A stretch of 38,411 bases of DNA from CAYSDL01 sp964429875 (GTDB lineage Bacteria; Fidelibacterota; Marinisomatia; SCGC-AAA003-L08; D37C17): positions 1 through 38,411 of the forward strand of contig CAYSDL010000013.1 of assembly GCA_964429875.1 (NCBI GenBank), in the 5' to 3' direction. The stretch's first letter is position 1; every line of letters begins with the position of its first letter. This document shows positions 23,921-31,584 of this stretch, piece by piece. Made by a program: the position numbers and the translations under genes. Below the pieces are notes generated by a model. It was not told the DNA's origin. It searched no databases and was given only the letters and a program-made list of their open reading frames with translations.

Positions 23921-26691
23921 CAACCTAAAAATTTTTTTGATTCATAAATGAGTGTATTTTCATTTGAAAATTTATTTGCTGTTAAATTTATACTATCAAG
24001 AATTAATGCTCCATATTTTTTGTTTAATATTCTAGGGTCTAAAAGCGCACATACCCCTATATCATTTTGATTTCTGATTAATCTCCCTATGCCTTGTCTA
24101 AGTTTTAATATTGTCTCAGGAAGTTGATAATCTAAAAATGGATTCATCCCTATACTCCTATAATAGTCAATCTTTGCAGCGACGATTGGATTGAAAGGGT
24201 TAGAAAAAGGTAATTTAATAATTAATAATAGTTCAAGCATATCGCTTGGTAGGTCAATGCCTTCCCAAAAGGTATTTGTACCTATTAAAATAGAACCTTT
24301 ATTATTGATATATCTATTGAGTAGAATTTGTCTTGATGAATTTGGATCTTGAAATAAAATATTTTCATCTAATTGATCATTTTGTTTTAAACAAATTTCT
24401 TTCAAAATCTTTATTTGTTTATATGATGTACAAAGGATTAATGTTCTTTTATTAATATCACTTTTTATCTTAGAAATAATCTTAAAAATATCTAAATAAT
24501 ATTCATAGCTATTGATATCTAAATTAGTATTGAGGATAAATAATTTTGTTTGATCTTCACGATAAAAGTTTGATGAGTAACTTTTCATCTTTATCATTTT
24601 TTCATGAACATACTGATCTAGACCTAATTCATTAATAAAATAGTCAAATTCACCATTTATTGTTAAGGTAGCAGAACAAAGTACTAAAGAATCAAATTTC
24701 ATACTTAAATCATTAATAAAACTTTTAATTGAAAATGGAGCGCTGTGAAATGTTACATATTTCATTTCCTTATTGGATAAATAAATAGTAGCCCATGTGA
24801 TTCTATCTTTACTATTAAAAATTATCTTTAATTTTTCATAAAAATCCTTACATCTATTAATAATCATAGTAAAAATCATTTTTTCAGAACTATTAATATT
24901 TACATTTAAATCTTTTTTAACAGATTCAATTTCTTTAATTATCTTATCTGTAACTTGTAAAAAACACTGAGGATCAAATGATAGTGAGTTAAAGATTTCT
25001 GAATTAATCTTGTATCTGATATCGAGTCTATTATTATATTCTAATATTCTCTGGTCATCTAATAATTGAGTTCCAAATTCTAAAGAAAATACTTTAAAAT
25101 CAGAGATCAGGTTTTCAAATTTATTTTTTATAGAATTATATTGATCATCAAAAATTATTGTTTCAACTTTAGTTTCTATTTTATTATAAAATAATACAAA
25201 ACTATCATACAATGATTGGATATTTGAAACTCTAATAGTTTCCTTTAGTTGTTCACGGCAATTTTCAATCAATTTATGTGCTTCATCTATAATACAAACA
25301 GCATTTTCATCAATGAGACCATTTTTATTATTCAATGAACTGACTAATAATGCATGGTTAACTACAAGCAAATTAGACTTTTTAGCATTTTTTATCATAT
25401 TCTGATAAAAACAACCCTTATGATACGATTCATTTTCAGTAGAACATATTTCAGCTTCATATTTAACTAAATTCCATATTTTTTCATTATCTTTGACTCT
25501 AAATCCATTACATTCAGAGATATCTCCAGTTTTAGTAAACTCACTCCAAATTACAATAGGTAAAAATTCCTGAATTTCTTTTTTATCTAAATATTCATTA
25601 ATTTGATTAATTATATTTTCATACCTGGTTTTACACAGATAATTACTCATTCCTTTTACTATAGTTGATGAAAGATCAGCATCTATTGATTTTGAAATTG
25701 CGGGAATATCTTTAGTGAATAATTGATTTTGTAAATTGTGCGTACTTGAAGAAACAATAACTTTTTTACTAGTTAATAAACTCGATATTAAATATGAAAA
25801 TGATTTTCCTATACCTGTTTCAGCCTCAGCAATCAAAATTCCTGAATTCTCAATATTTTTTAAACAGTCATTAGAAAAGTTAAATTGGTTTTCTCTAAAC
25901 TCATAATCTTGAATGCTCTTAGAAAGCAAGCCATCATTATAAAATATATCTTCTATATTTGTAGAAGTATTTTTATTTGATGATTTATTAGTAAAAAAAA
26001 ATGATTCAGGAATTCTTTCAGAATAATAATTTTTATTTATGTTGTTTGTATTGGAATCAATGTGATTGCAAATAATATTATTTAATAATTTTCGATTTAT
26101 TGTATTAGAATATTTTATACATCTATTAAGAACACTTAAACTATTTATGTCTACTTGTCCAATAACATCTAATAATTTAAAAAATAGTTTTGCAGAATTA
26201 ATAGCATCATCTTCTGCCCTATGTGATATATTAACATTTATATCTAAAATTTCACATAATGAAGAAAGCTTAAAGGAATTAGAATAAAATAAAAATATTC
26301 GCGATAAAAAATAAGTATCACAAATGTAATCTTGATTATAAACATTAAATTTTGCATCTAATTCTTTATTAATAAAATCAAGATCAAATTGAATATTATG
26401 TCCAACTATGGGTAAATCTTTAATAAATTCAACAAATTCACCTGAAATATCATTAAATCGAGGTTTATTAGATAAATCTTTATTATTTATTCCAGTTAAG
26501 TTTGATATAAATGGAGATAATTCCATATCAGGGTTTATTAATTTTGAAAAAGTATCTGTTAATTGACAATTTATATATTTACATGCAGATATTTCAATAA
26601 TCTTATTATTGTAAATATTTAGACCTGTTGTCTCAACATCAATTGCAACAAATGATCTTAAACCTAAATCGCTTATTTTTTCAGATAACAA
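23917..26691 (-). CDS. dinG: DnaQ-type 3'-5' exonuclease fused to DinG/XPD-family DNA helicase
   Basis: The 924-residue protein joins two domains. Residues 10-175 are a DEDDh exonuclease: D18 and E20 (FVAIDVETTG), D103 (VGHNIQFD), and H157/D162 (ISHRAEDD). From about 255 it is an XPD-like superfamily-2 helicase with Walker A AETGIGKS (290-297), a DEAH box (CIIDEAHKL), LVLCSATLT, TNTFWEGIDLP and the arginine-finger block QGIGRLIRNQ. Four spaced cysteines between Walker A and DEAH (YLCKTRY, ISECNG, AEICST, KGCFYQ) fit the family's 4Fe-4S site. The fusion resembles the DnaQ-DinG proteins of Firmicutes. It probably clears displaced strands, R-loops or flaps during repair. It sits one base from the flavoprotein gene upstream. 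Confidence 0.92.
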   Translation of the reverse strand: MLSEKISDLGLRSFVAIDVETTGLNIYNNKIIEISACKYINCQLTDTFSKLINPDMELSPFISNLTGINNKDLSNKPRFNDISGEFVEFIKDLPIVGHNIQFDLDFINKELDAKFNVYNQDYICDTYFLSRIFLFYSNSFKLSSLCEILDINVNISHRAEDDAINSAKLFFKLLDVIGQVDINSLSVLNRCIKYSNTINRKLLNNIICNHIDSNTNNINKNYYSERIPESFFFTNKSSNKNTSTNIEDIFYNDGLLSKSIQDYEFRENQFNFSNDCLKNIENSGILIAEAETGIGKSFSYLISSLLTSKKVIVSSSTHNLQNQLFTKDIPAISKSIDADLSSTIVKGMSNYLCKTRYENIINQINEYLDKKEIQEFLPIVIWSEFTKTGDISECNGFRVKDNEKIWNLVKYEAEICSTENESYHKGCFYQNMIKNAKKSNLLVVNHALLVSSLNNKNGLIDENAVCIIDEAHKLIENCREQLKETIRVSNIQSLYDSFVLFYNKIETKVETIIFDDQYNSIKNKFENLISDFKVFSLEFGTQLLDDQRILEYNNRLDIRYKINSEIFNSLSFDPQCFLQVTDKIIKEIESVKKDLNVNINSSEKMIFTMIINRCKDFYEKLKIIFNSKDRITWATIYLSNKEMKYVTFHSAPFSIKSFINDLSMKFDSLVLCSATLTINGEFDYFINELGLDQYVHEKMIKMKSYSSNFYREDQTKLFILNTNLDINSYEYYLDIFKIISKIKSDINKRTLILCTSYKQIKILKEICLKQNDQLDENILFQDPNSSRQILLNRYINNKGSILIGTNTFWEGIDLPSDMLELLLIIKLPFSNPFNPIVAAKIDYYRSIGMNPFLDYQLPETILKLRQGIGRLIRNQNDIGVCALLDPRILNKKYGALILDSINLTANKFSNENTLIYESKKFLGC

Positions 26692-26692
26692 A

Positions 26693-27871
26693 TTAAAATC
26701 CTGAGAACAGCTTTAATACATCAAAAACTAAAGAAGGTTTTTTAAATATTGCTTTTTTAAAAACGGTTCCCAAGGTTCTTTTTTCAAGGGGAGTAGATAC
26801 AATACTTGCTGCAATTTTATTTAAATCATCATCATTTAATTGATTGACAGCTAATTTGATATTATAAAACCTTTCATAATTCTTTCCAAAATCTTGAAGC
26901 ATTCTTTGTGGATATTTTTTTAAAAAATTTTTAGAGTAATCTTTGCTTTTTATTGATTCTGAAGCCACTATTCCAGCTATTGCTCCACCTTTCATCCCAG
27001 AAATAATTCCTCCACCAGTCATAGGGTTTACTTGATGAGCCGCATCTCCTGCTAACATCAGACCTTCTCCAATAGGTTCACGCATAGGCTTAGGACAAGG
27101 AACACCACCACAAACAGTGGTTAAAATTGAAGCATCAGGATAATTATTTTTCATGAATTTATCTAAATATGTTTTAGCGGATTGTTCTTTAGAATACTTT
27201 CCGCTAATTCCAATCCCTATATTAGCAGATCTGTCACCCTTTGGAAAAATCCACAAATATCCTCCTGGGGCAAACTCTGATCCTACATACATTCGCATTT
27301 GCTCTTGATTTATATTTACATTTGAGACAGAATATTGCACGCAAGATTCCATATCTTTCATTTTTACAGATGTTTTCAGTCCGCCCCATCTACCTATTCT
27401 TGAATCTATTCCATCTGCTCCTATAACAATATCTGACAATATTTCTATATTTTCATCTAACAGATTAACTTTTACACCTTTTACACAACCATCTATAATA
27501 ACAAGATCTTCAACATATGCTTTAGTATACACTTCTGCACCAGCATCTACAGCCATTTTTGAGAGGTCGTAATCAAAAACACGTCTATTTAATATATAAC
27601 CTGTTTCTTTTTTAAAATTTATATCTACAGATGTTTTATTAGGAGAAACTAATTGAATTGACTTTATTTTTGATGCAATCCAATTTTTTTTTGGATTTGT
27701 GAATTGCATTAATCCTGAATGACCAACAGCTTCTCCACATCTTACAGGATATCCTATATCTCTTGTTTTTTCTAAAACGCATACAGAGGTACCAGCTCTG
27801 GCAGCTTCAAAAGCTGCCATTGAACCAGTTGGACCACCACCAACAACTATTATATCATATTTTTTCTTCAT
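26693..27871 (-). CDS. Geranylgeranyl-reductase-family flavoprotein
   Basis: The 392-residue protein begins with an FAD-binding Rossmann motif (VVGGGPTGSMAA, 9-20). It keeps a Cys45 in VRCGEAVG, as in archaeal geranylgeranyl reductases, and carries the family's diagnostic active-site motif YLWIFPKG (205-212). The second FAD motif is GDAAHQVNPMTGGG. Members saturate isoprenoid double bonds: archaeal ether lipids, the chlorophyll side chain, or a menaquinone side chain. The ferredoxin gene directly upstream overlaps it by 17 bases and is the obvious electron donor. A UbiA-like gene precedes that. The sequence does not tell whether the substrate is a quinone, a free prenyl diphosphate or an ether lipid. 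Confidence 0.9.
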   Translation of the reverse strand: MKKKYDIIVVGGGPTGSMAAFEAARAGTSVCVLEKTRDIGYPVRCGEAVGHSGLMQFTNPKKNWIASKIKSIQLVSPNKTSVDINFKKETGYILNRRVFDYDLSKMAVDAGAEVYTKAYVEDLVIIDGCVKGVKVNLLDENIEILSDIVIGADGIDSRIGRWGGLKTSVKMKDMESCVQYSVSNVNINQEQMRMYVGSEFAPGGYLWIFPKGDRSANIGIGISGKYSKEQSAKTYLDKFMKNNYPDASILTTVCGGVPCPKPMREPIGEGLMLAGDAAHQVNPMTGGGIISGMKGGAIAGIVASESIKSKDYSKNFLKKYPQRMLQDFGKNYERFYNIKLAVNQLNDDDLNKIAASIVSTPLEKRTLGTVFKKAIFKKPSLVFDVLKLFSGF

Positions 27872-28040
27872 TTTGTTGAACTAAAACCTCAATTGGGCAA
27901 ATATAAATACAAAGGTTACAATCTATACATGTATTATCATCTATTTTTATTGATGATTCTCTAACTTCAATACAATCTACTGGACAAACTGTAATACATG
28001 TACTACAATAATCACATTTATTTTGAATAATATCAATCAT
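27855..28040 (-). CDS. Two-cluster 4Fe-4S ferredoxin
   Basis: The 61-residue protein is a bacterial 2[4Fe-4S] ferredoxin. It has C9-x2-C12-x2-C15-x3-C19-P and C38-x2-C41-x2-C44-x3-C48-P, plus an extra Cys23, with no long insertion between the two motifs. It overlaps the UbiA-like gene by eight bases upstream and the reductase gene by 17 bases downstream, so the three are surely co-expressed. It most likely passes electrons to the geranylgeranyl-reductase-like flavoprotein, as ferredoxins do for archaeal and some bacterial reductases of that family. Confidence 0.93.
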   Translation of the reverse strand: MIDIIQNKCDYCSTCITVCPVDCIEVRESSIKIDDNTCIDCNLCIYICPIEVLVQQNEEKI

Positions 28041-28968
28041 CTACTAAAAAAGTAGGAAAGTGGATATTAAATCTATGCCAATAATAATATTTACTAAAAT
28101 AAAAGACGAATAATACAATTAAAAATAATAAAGGATAAATAAACATTACAAAAAGGTTTAATATGGCTATTGGATATTTTACAGCTCTTAAAACATCTTT
28201 TTGCATCGCCCTAAATAATGCATATATCAAAAATGGAAGTGAAACAGCAATAGATGTAGATAAAAGTGCATCTTTTAGATAAAAAGATATCATAAATGCG
28301 AATAATAATAAACAAGAAGACAATAAAACAATTTTTCTATTCTCCAAAGAAATAATGGTTGTATGATTGCTATTTCCAAAATCTGAAATTTTATGTAATA
28401 TATTTATTGCAATATAACTTAATAGGTAAGGCAATACTAATAATACAAAATCATAACTAATAATATAGTTCAATCCATTATCTAGATTACTATTAACTAT
28501 GCCTGAAATTATTAATAACAAACATGTTATAACCTTTAGCAATAGTTCTTTCCAGATAGCACTAAACAATTCATTTTTCAATAAATGATAGGAAAAACAA
28601 TATATAAGTAGTCCAATAATAAAAATTTTCCAATCTGATATTAGAAGGAGAATAAAAGAAATCAAAAATAATATATTTTTCATTCTATTACTTATTTTAA
28701 AAAGAGTAAGCTTATCATTACTTAGATTAATACACCCAAACAGTAGAGTAATTCCTAAAAATAAAAATAACGATTTAACACTGAAATCTGTAATTGTCAT
28801 ATTTGTTTCTTGCATAAAAGTTGAAGGATAGAAAGTAGATAAATACATGCCCACACATACCATAACCCATATAACAAAATAATTCACAGGTTTAAAAATG
28901 AACAAAAAGTCTAATGTGGGAACGATTTTTTTGTGAATTTTATTTTCTTGAAAAAATTTTTTAATCAT
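28033..28968 (-). CDS. UbiA-like multi-pass membrane protein with degenerate catalytic motifs
   Basis: The 311-residue protein has about eight or nine hydrophobic spans and begins like UbiA prenyltransferases (FIFKPVNYFVIW). The first metal motif, normally N-x3-D-x3-D, reads NLSNDKLTL (Asp then Leu). The second, normally D-x3-D, reads KISDFGNSNHTTI, where the second Asp is Asn or missing. The match is therefore to the superfamily with altered active-site residues. UbiA enzymes attach prenyl chains to quinone, haem or glycerol-phosphate acceptors. I chose ATG 28968, just after the purF stop (TAGTATG); a TTG five codons earlier is possible, and neither has a good ribosome-binding site. Linkage to ferredoxin and prenyl reductase supports a prenyl-lipid role, catalytic or not. 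Family call is moderate. Confidence 0.62.
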   Translation of the reverse strand: MIKKFFQENKIHKKIVPTLDFLFIFKPVNYFVIWVMVCVGMYLSTFYPSTFMQETNMTITDFSVKSLFLFLGITLLFGCINLSNDKLTLFKISNRMKNILFLISFILLLISDWKIFIIGLLIYCFSYHLLKNELFSAIWKELLLKVITCLLLIISGIVNSNLDNGLNYIISYDFVLLVLPYLLSYIAINILHKISDFGNSNHTTIISLENRKIVLLSSCLLLFAFMISFYLKDALLSTSIAVSLPFLIYALFRAMQKDVLRAVKYPIAILNLFVMFIYPLLFLIVLFVFYFSKYYYWHRFNIHFPTFLVDD

Positions 28969-28969
28969 A

Positions 28970-30421
28970 CTATCTTGATGCAATCAAATTATTTAAATAT
29001 TTTTTAGATATTCCTCCAGTAATATACTCACCATTAAAACATGATGTATCAAATTCAGATATACTTTCATTCCCTTCTTTAACAGCTTTAATAAGATCAT
29101 TTAAATCTTGATAAACTAATTTATCCGCACCAATTTCTTCACAAACCTCATCAATTGTTCTGTTATGAGCAATTAATTCTTTTACATAGGGCATATCTAT
29201 TCCATATACATTTGGATATCTTATAGGAGGAGAAGCACTCGCAAAGAATACCTTCTTAGCACCTGCATCTCTAGCCATTTGAATTATTTGTTTACTTGTA
29301 TTGCCTCTCACTATTGAATCATCAATTAATAAAACATTTTTTCCATTAAATTCTTTATTAATAGTATTTAATTTTTGTTTGACAGATTTCTTTCTGGCTT
29401 TTTGTCCAGGCATAATAAAAGTTCTACCTATATATCTATTTTTAACAAAACCTTCTCTTAATTTTTTATTAAGATCTATGCTAATTGGAAGAGCACTTGT
29501 TCTACTTGTATCAGGAATTGGAATAACTACGTCTATACTTTCTAATTCTTTATCTGAAAACTTGTTTTTAATTTTTTTTGCTAAGAATTTACCCATTGCC
29601 ATTCTACTGCTATATACATTTATTCCATCAATTGTACTATCAGGTCTTGCTAAATAAACAAATTCAAAAATACATGGATTTAATTTACTGCTACCATTAT
29701 ACATGTTTTTATGGATTTGACCTTTTAAATCTACAAAAATAGTTTCTCCCGGTTTAACATCTCCATTTAGCTTATAGCCTAAGCAATCCAAAGCAACACT
29801 CTCAGATGCAAACATATGCTTTCCATTGTTTTTTGATCCAAAAACTAATGGTCTAATGCCATTAGGATCTCTAAATGCTACCAATCCATACCCTAAAATC
29901 ATAATAATAACTGAGTACGCCCCCTCAACTCTTTTATGAACTTCATTTACTGCTTCAAAAATAGCATCTTTAGATAGATCTCCCTTTGATTTATTTTGTA
30001 GGGCGTGAGCAAATACATTTAATAAAACTTCCGAATCTGACGAAGTATTAATATGCCTTAAATCAGATTGAAATAGCTTTTTCCTTAATTCATCAGCGTT
30101 TACAAGATTTCCATTATGAACTAAGACTAATCCATAAGGCGAATTAACATAAAAAGGTTGTGCTTCTTCATAGTTATACGAACCAGCAGTTGGATATCTA
30201 GTATGCCCCAAACCAATTGAACCTTTTAAATGAATAATGCTTTCTTCATTAAAAACATCTCTAACAAGCCCATTGTCTTTGTGCATATTAAGATGGCCTT
30301 CTTTGTCAGAAGTAGCCATTCCAGCTGCATCTTGTCCTCTATGTTGTAATACAGTTAAACCATTATATATTGTCAGACAAGCATTTTCATTATTTGATGA
30401 TACGCCTAATATTGCACACAT
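28970..30421 (-). CDS. purF: Amidophosphoribosyltransferase
   Basis: PurF makes phosphoribosylamine from PRPP and glutamine, the first step of purine synthesis. The glutaminase nucleophile Cys2 follows the start Met directly (MCAILGV), so there is no propeptide. LQHRGQDAAG, GHTRYPTAG and the PRPP loop LLIDDSIVRGNTS (about 364-376) are intact. The 483-residue protein resembles the E. coli type. PNVYGIDMP and CFNGEYI stand where Bacillus-type enzymes carry iron-sulfur cysteines, so the cluster is probably absent even though Cys250 remains. A GGAG ribosome-binding site precedes the ATG, and the gene starts three bases after the DUF5683-like gene. Confidence 0.97.
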   Translation of the reverse strand: MCAILGVSSNNENACLTIYNGLTVLQHRGQDAAGMATSDKEGHLNMHKDNGLVRDVFNEESIIHLKGSIGLGHTRYPTAGSYNYEEAQPFYVNSPYGLVLVHNGNLVNADELRKKLFQSDLRHINTSSDSEVLLNVFAHALQNKSKGDLSKDAIFEAVNEVHKRVEGAYSVIIMILGYGLVAFRDPNGIRPLVFGSKNNGKHMFASESVALDCLGYKLNGDVKPGETIFVDLKGQIHKNMYNGSSKLNPCIFEFVYLARPDSTIDGINVYSSRMAMGKFLAKKIKNKFSDKELESIDVVIPIPDTSRTSALPISIDLNKKLREGFVKNRYIGRTFIMPGQKARKKSVKQKLNTINKEFNGKNVLLIDDSIVRGNTSKQIIQMARDAGAKKVFFASASPPIRYPNVYGIDMPYVKELIAHNRTIDEVCEEIGADKLVYQDLNDLIKAVKEGNESISEFDTSCFNGEYITGGISKKYLNNLIASR

Positions 30422-30424
30422 TTT

Positions 30425-30781
30425 TTACTCCGTATTATTTAAATTATTATCTACTTCTGGAAAATGGTCTAAATGAGAATCTACATAAGCATCTACAACA
30501 CTATAAAAATATAAAAAGAACATCCACCAAAAACTTCTATTTCTATCAGAAATTTTATTAAGATCTTTTGCTATTTGAAATTCTTTAAACCAATAATGCC
30601 TAAGAGCCAAAATTGTTATAGCTTTTAAAGGTTTATTATTTTCCAATTGTCCAAGAGGAACAAAGCCTGAGCCAATTGGCAAAAGATTTAATATCCAAGC
30701 ATCTTTATTATTATCTACCTGCAATGAATCTTCATTCCCAAGAATAAATCCAATAAATAATATAAGAAAGATTTTATTCAT
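30425..30781 (-). CDS. DUF5683-like secreted or membrane protein
   Basis: The 118-residue protein has an N-terminal signal (MNKIFLILFIGFILG) and then a hydrophobic block (AWILNLLPIGSGFVPLGQ). A short charged loop with the segment ISDRNRSFWW follows, then a last hydrophobic stretch ending SVVDAYVDSHL. The pairing of a LLPIGSG-type helix with the VDAYVDSHL ending is what I associate with DUF5683 proteins of Bacteroidota relatives; their function is unknown. It overlaps ridA by eight bases and precedes purF by three. Family call is by eye. Confidence 0.68.
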   Translation of the reverse strand: MNKIFLILFIGFILGNEDSLQVDNNKDAWILNLLPIGSGFVPLGQLENNKPLKAITILALRHYWFKEFQIAKDLNKISDRNRSFWWMFFLYFYSVVDAYVDSHLDHFPEVDNNLNNTE

Positions 30782-31160
30782 AGCTTGCTACAACTTCTAT
30801 TTCTATTTTACTATTTTTTGGCAAACGAGAAACTTCAACAACAGATCTGGATGGAAAATAGTCATTAAACTTCTCATTGAAAATTTTATTTAATGTATCA
30901 AAATTATTTAAATCAGTTAAAAAAACAGTGAATTTAACAATATTGTTAAAACCTAATTTTTCTGACTCTAAAATACCTTGGATATTATTAAATACTTGCT
31001 CTATCTGTTCTTCAATTTTATCTGATATAATATCACCTGTATCTGGAGATAAAGGTATTTGACCAGAAGTAAATAATAAACCATTAGATTTTATTGCTTG
31101 AGAATATGCTCCTATAGCTTGTGGAGCTAATTTTGTATTTATAATTTTTTTATAATTCAC
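30774..31160 (-). CDS. ridA: RidA-family reactive enamine/imine deaminase
   Basis: RidA hydrolyses reactive 2-aminoacrylate and related enamines released by PLP enzymes. The 128-residue product has the family's APQAIGAYSQAI opening, LLFTSGQIPL, VKFTVFLTDL and the signature end SRSVVEVSRLPKNSKIEIEV, including the conserved Arg and Glu. The start is GTG at 31160, with GGAAG ten bases upstream; it gives the normal RidA length. A longer reading frame upstream would add a non-homologous tail. It overlaps the PPC-domain gene by 11 bases. A nearby PLP enzyme (gcvPB) is in the same run, though RidA usually guards against dehydratase products. Confidence 0.93.
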   Translation of the reverse strand: MNYKKIINTKLAPQAIGAYSQAIKSNGLLFTSGQIPLSPDTGDIISDKIEEQIEQVFNNIQGILESEKLGFNNIVKFTVFLTDLNNFDTLNKIFNEKFNDYFPSRSVVEVSRLPKNSKIEIEVVASYE

Positions 31161-31584
31161 AATGATCAAACTTCCATAAATATAAACCGATGTTTTTATC
31201 AAACTTTCTATCTATCAGACTTTCTGTAACTTTAATAAAGAATTCACCCGCTGCTGCAATTGTAGCTTTAAACAAGTGGCCACCATATGCTTTACATAGA
31301 TGATCAGACATAGTAATATGTGCGTGGACAAATGGAGCGCCATCTTTTTTAGTAATATTCCCAATAAGAGACGTTAATTCATAATTTCCTTCAAAATCAA
31401 TTTCATGATATTCTTTTTTATCAACATCATAAGACCCTATTCTAACATTTTCCATAAGACCAATACCATTAATCCACCCAGAAGGAATATCGTATTTATT
31501 TATCGTTTCTTTGATAGAATGCATAATTTCTTCACCTTTTTCCATACTAACATAAATTATATCATTATTTTTATAACTTATCAT
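31150..31584 (-). CDS. PPC/DUF296-domain protein
   Basis: The 144-residue protein is a stand-alone PPC (DUF296) domain. Evidence is the segment WINGIGLMENVRIGSYD, the central GNITKKDGAPFVHAHITMSD with its clustered histidines, and GGHLFKATIAAAGE. In plants this domain accompanies AT-hook DNA-binding proteins. In bacteria it is usually single-domain, trimeric and of unknown function, possibly metal-binding through the His residues. It overlaps gcvPB by 14 bases and ridA by 11, so the three are translationally linked. Confidence 0.88.
   Translation of the reverse strand: MISYKNNDIIYVSMEKGEEIMHSIKETINKYDIPSGWINGIGLMENVRIGSYDVDKKEYHEIDFEGNYELTSLIGNITKKDGAPFVHAHITMSDHLCKAYGGHLFKATIAAAGEFFIKVTESLIDRKFDKNIGLYLWKFDHCEL

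Noticed and set aside
29301..29657. 118-codon plus-strand reading frame opposite purF
   Set aside because: It lies wholly antisense to a strongly conserved gene, has no family likeness or ribosome-binding site, and its composition is that of a reverse-complement shadow. The other plus-strand frames opposite minus-strand genes were set aside for the same reason.
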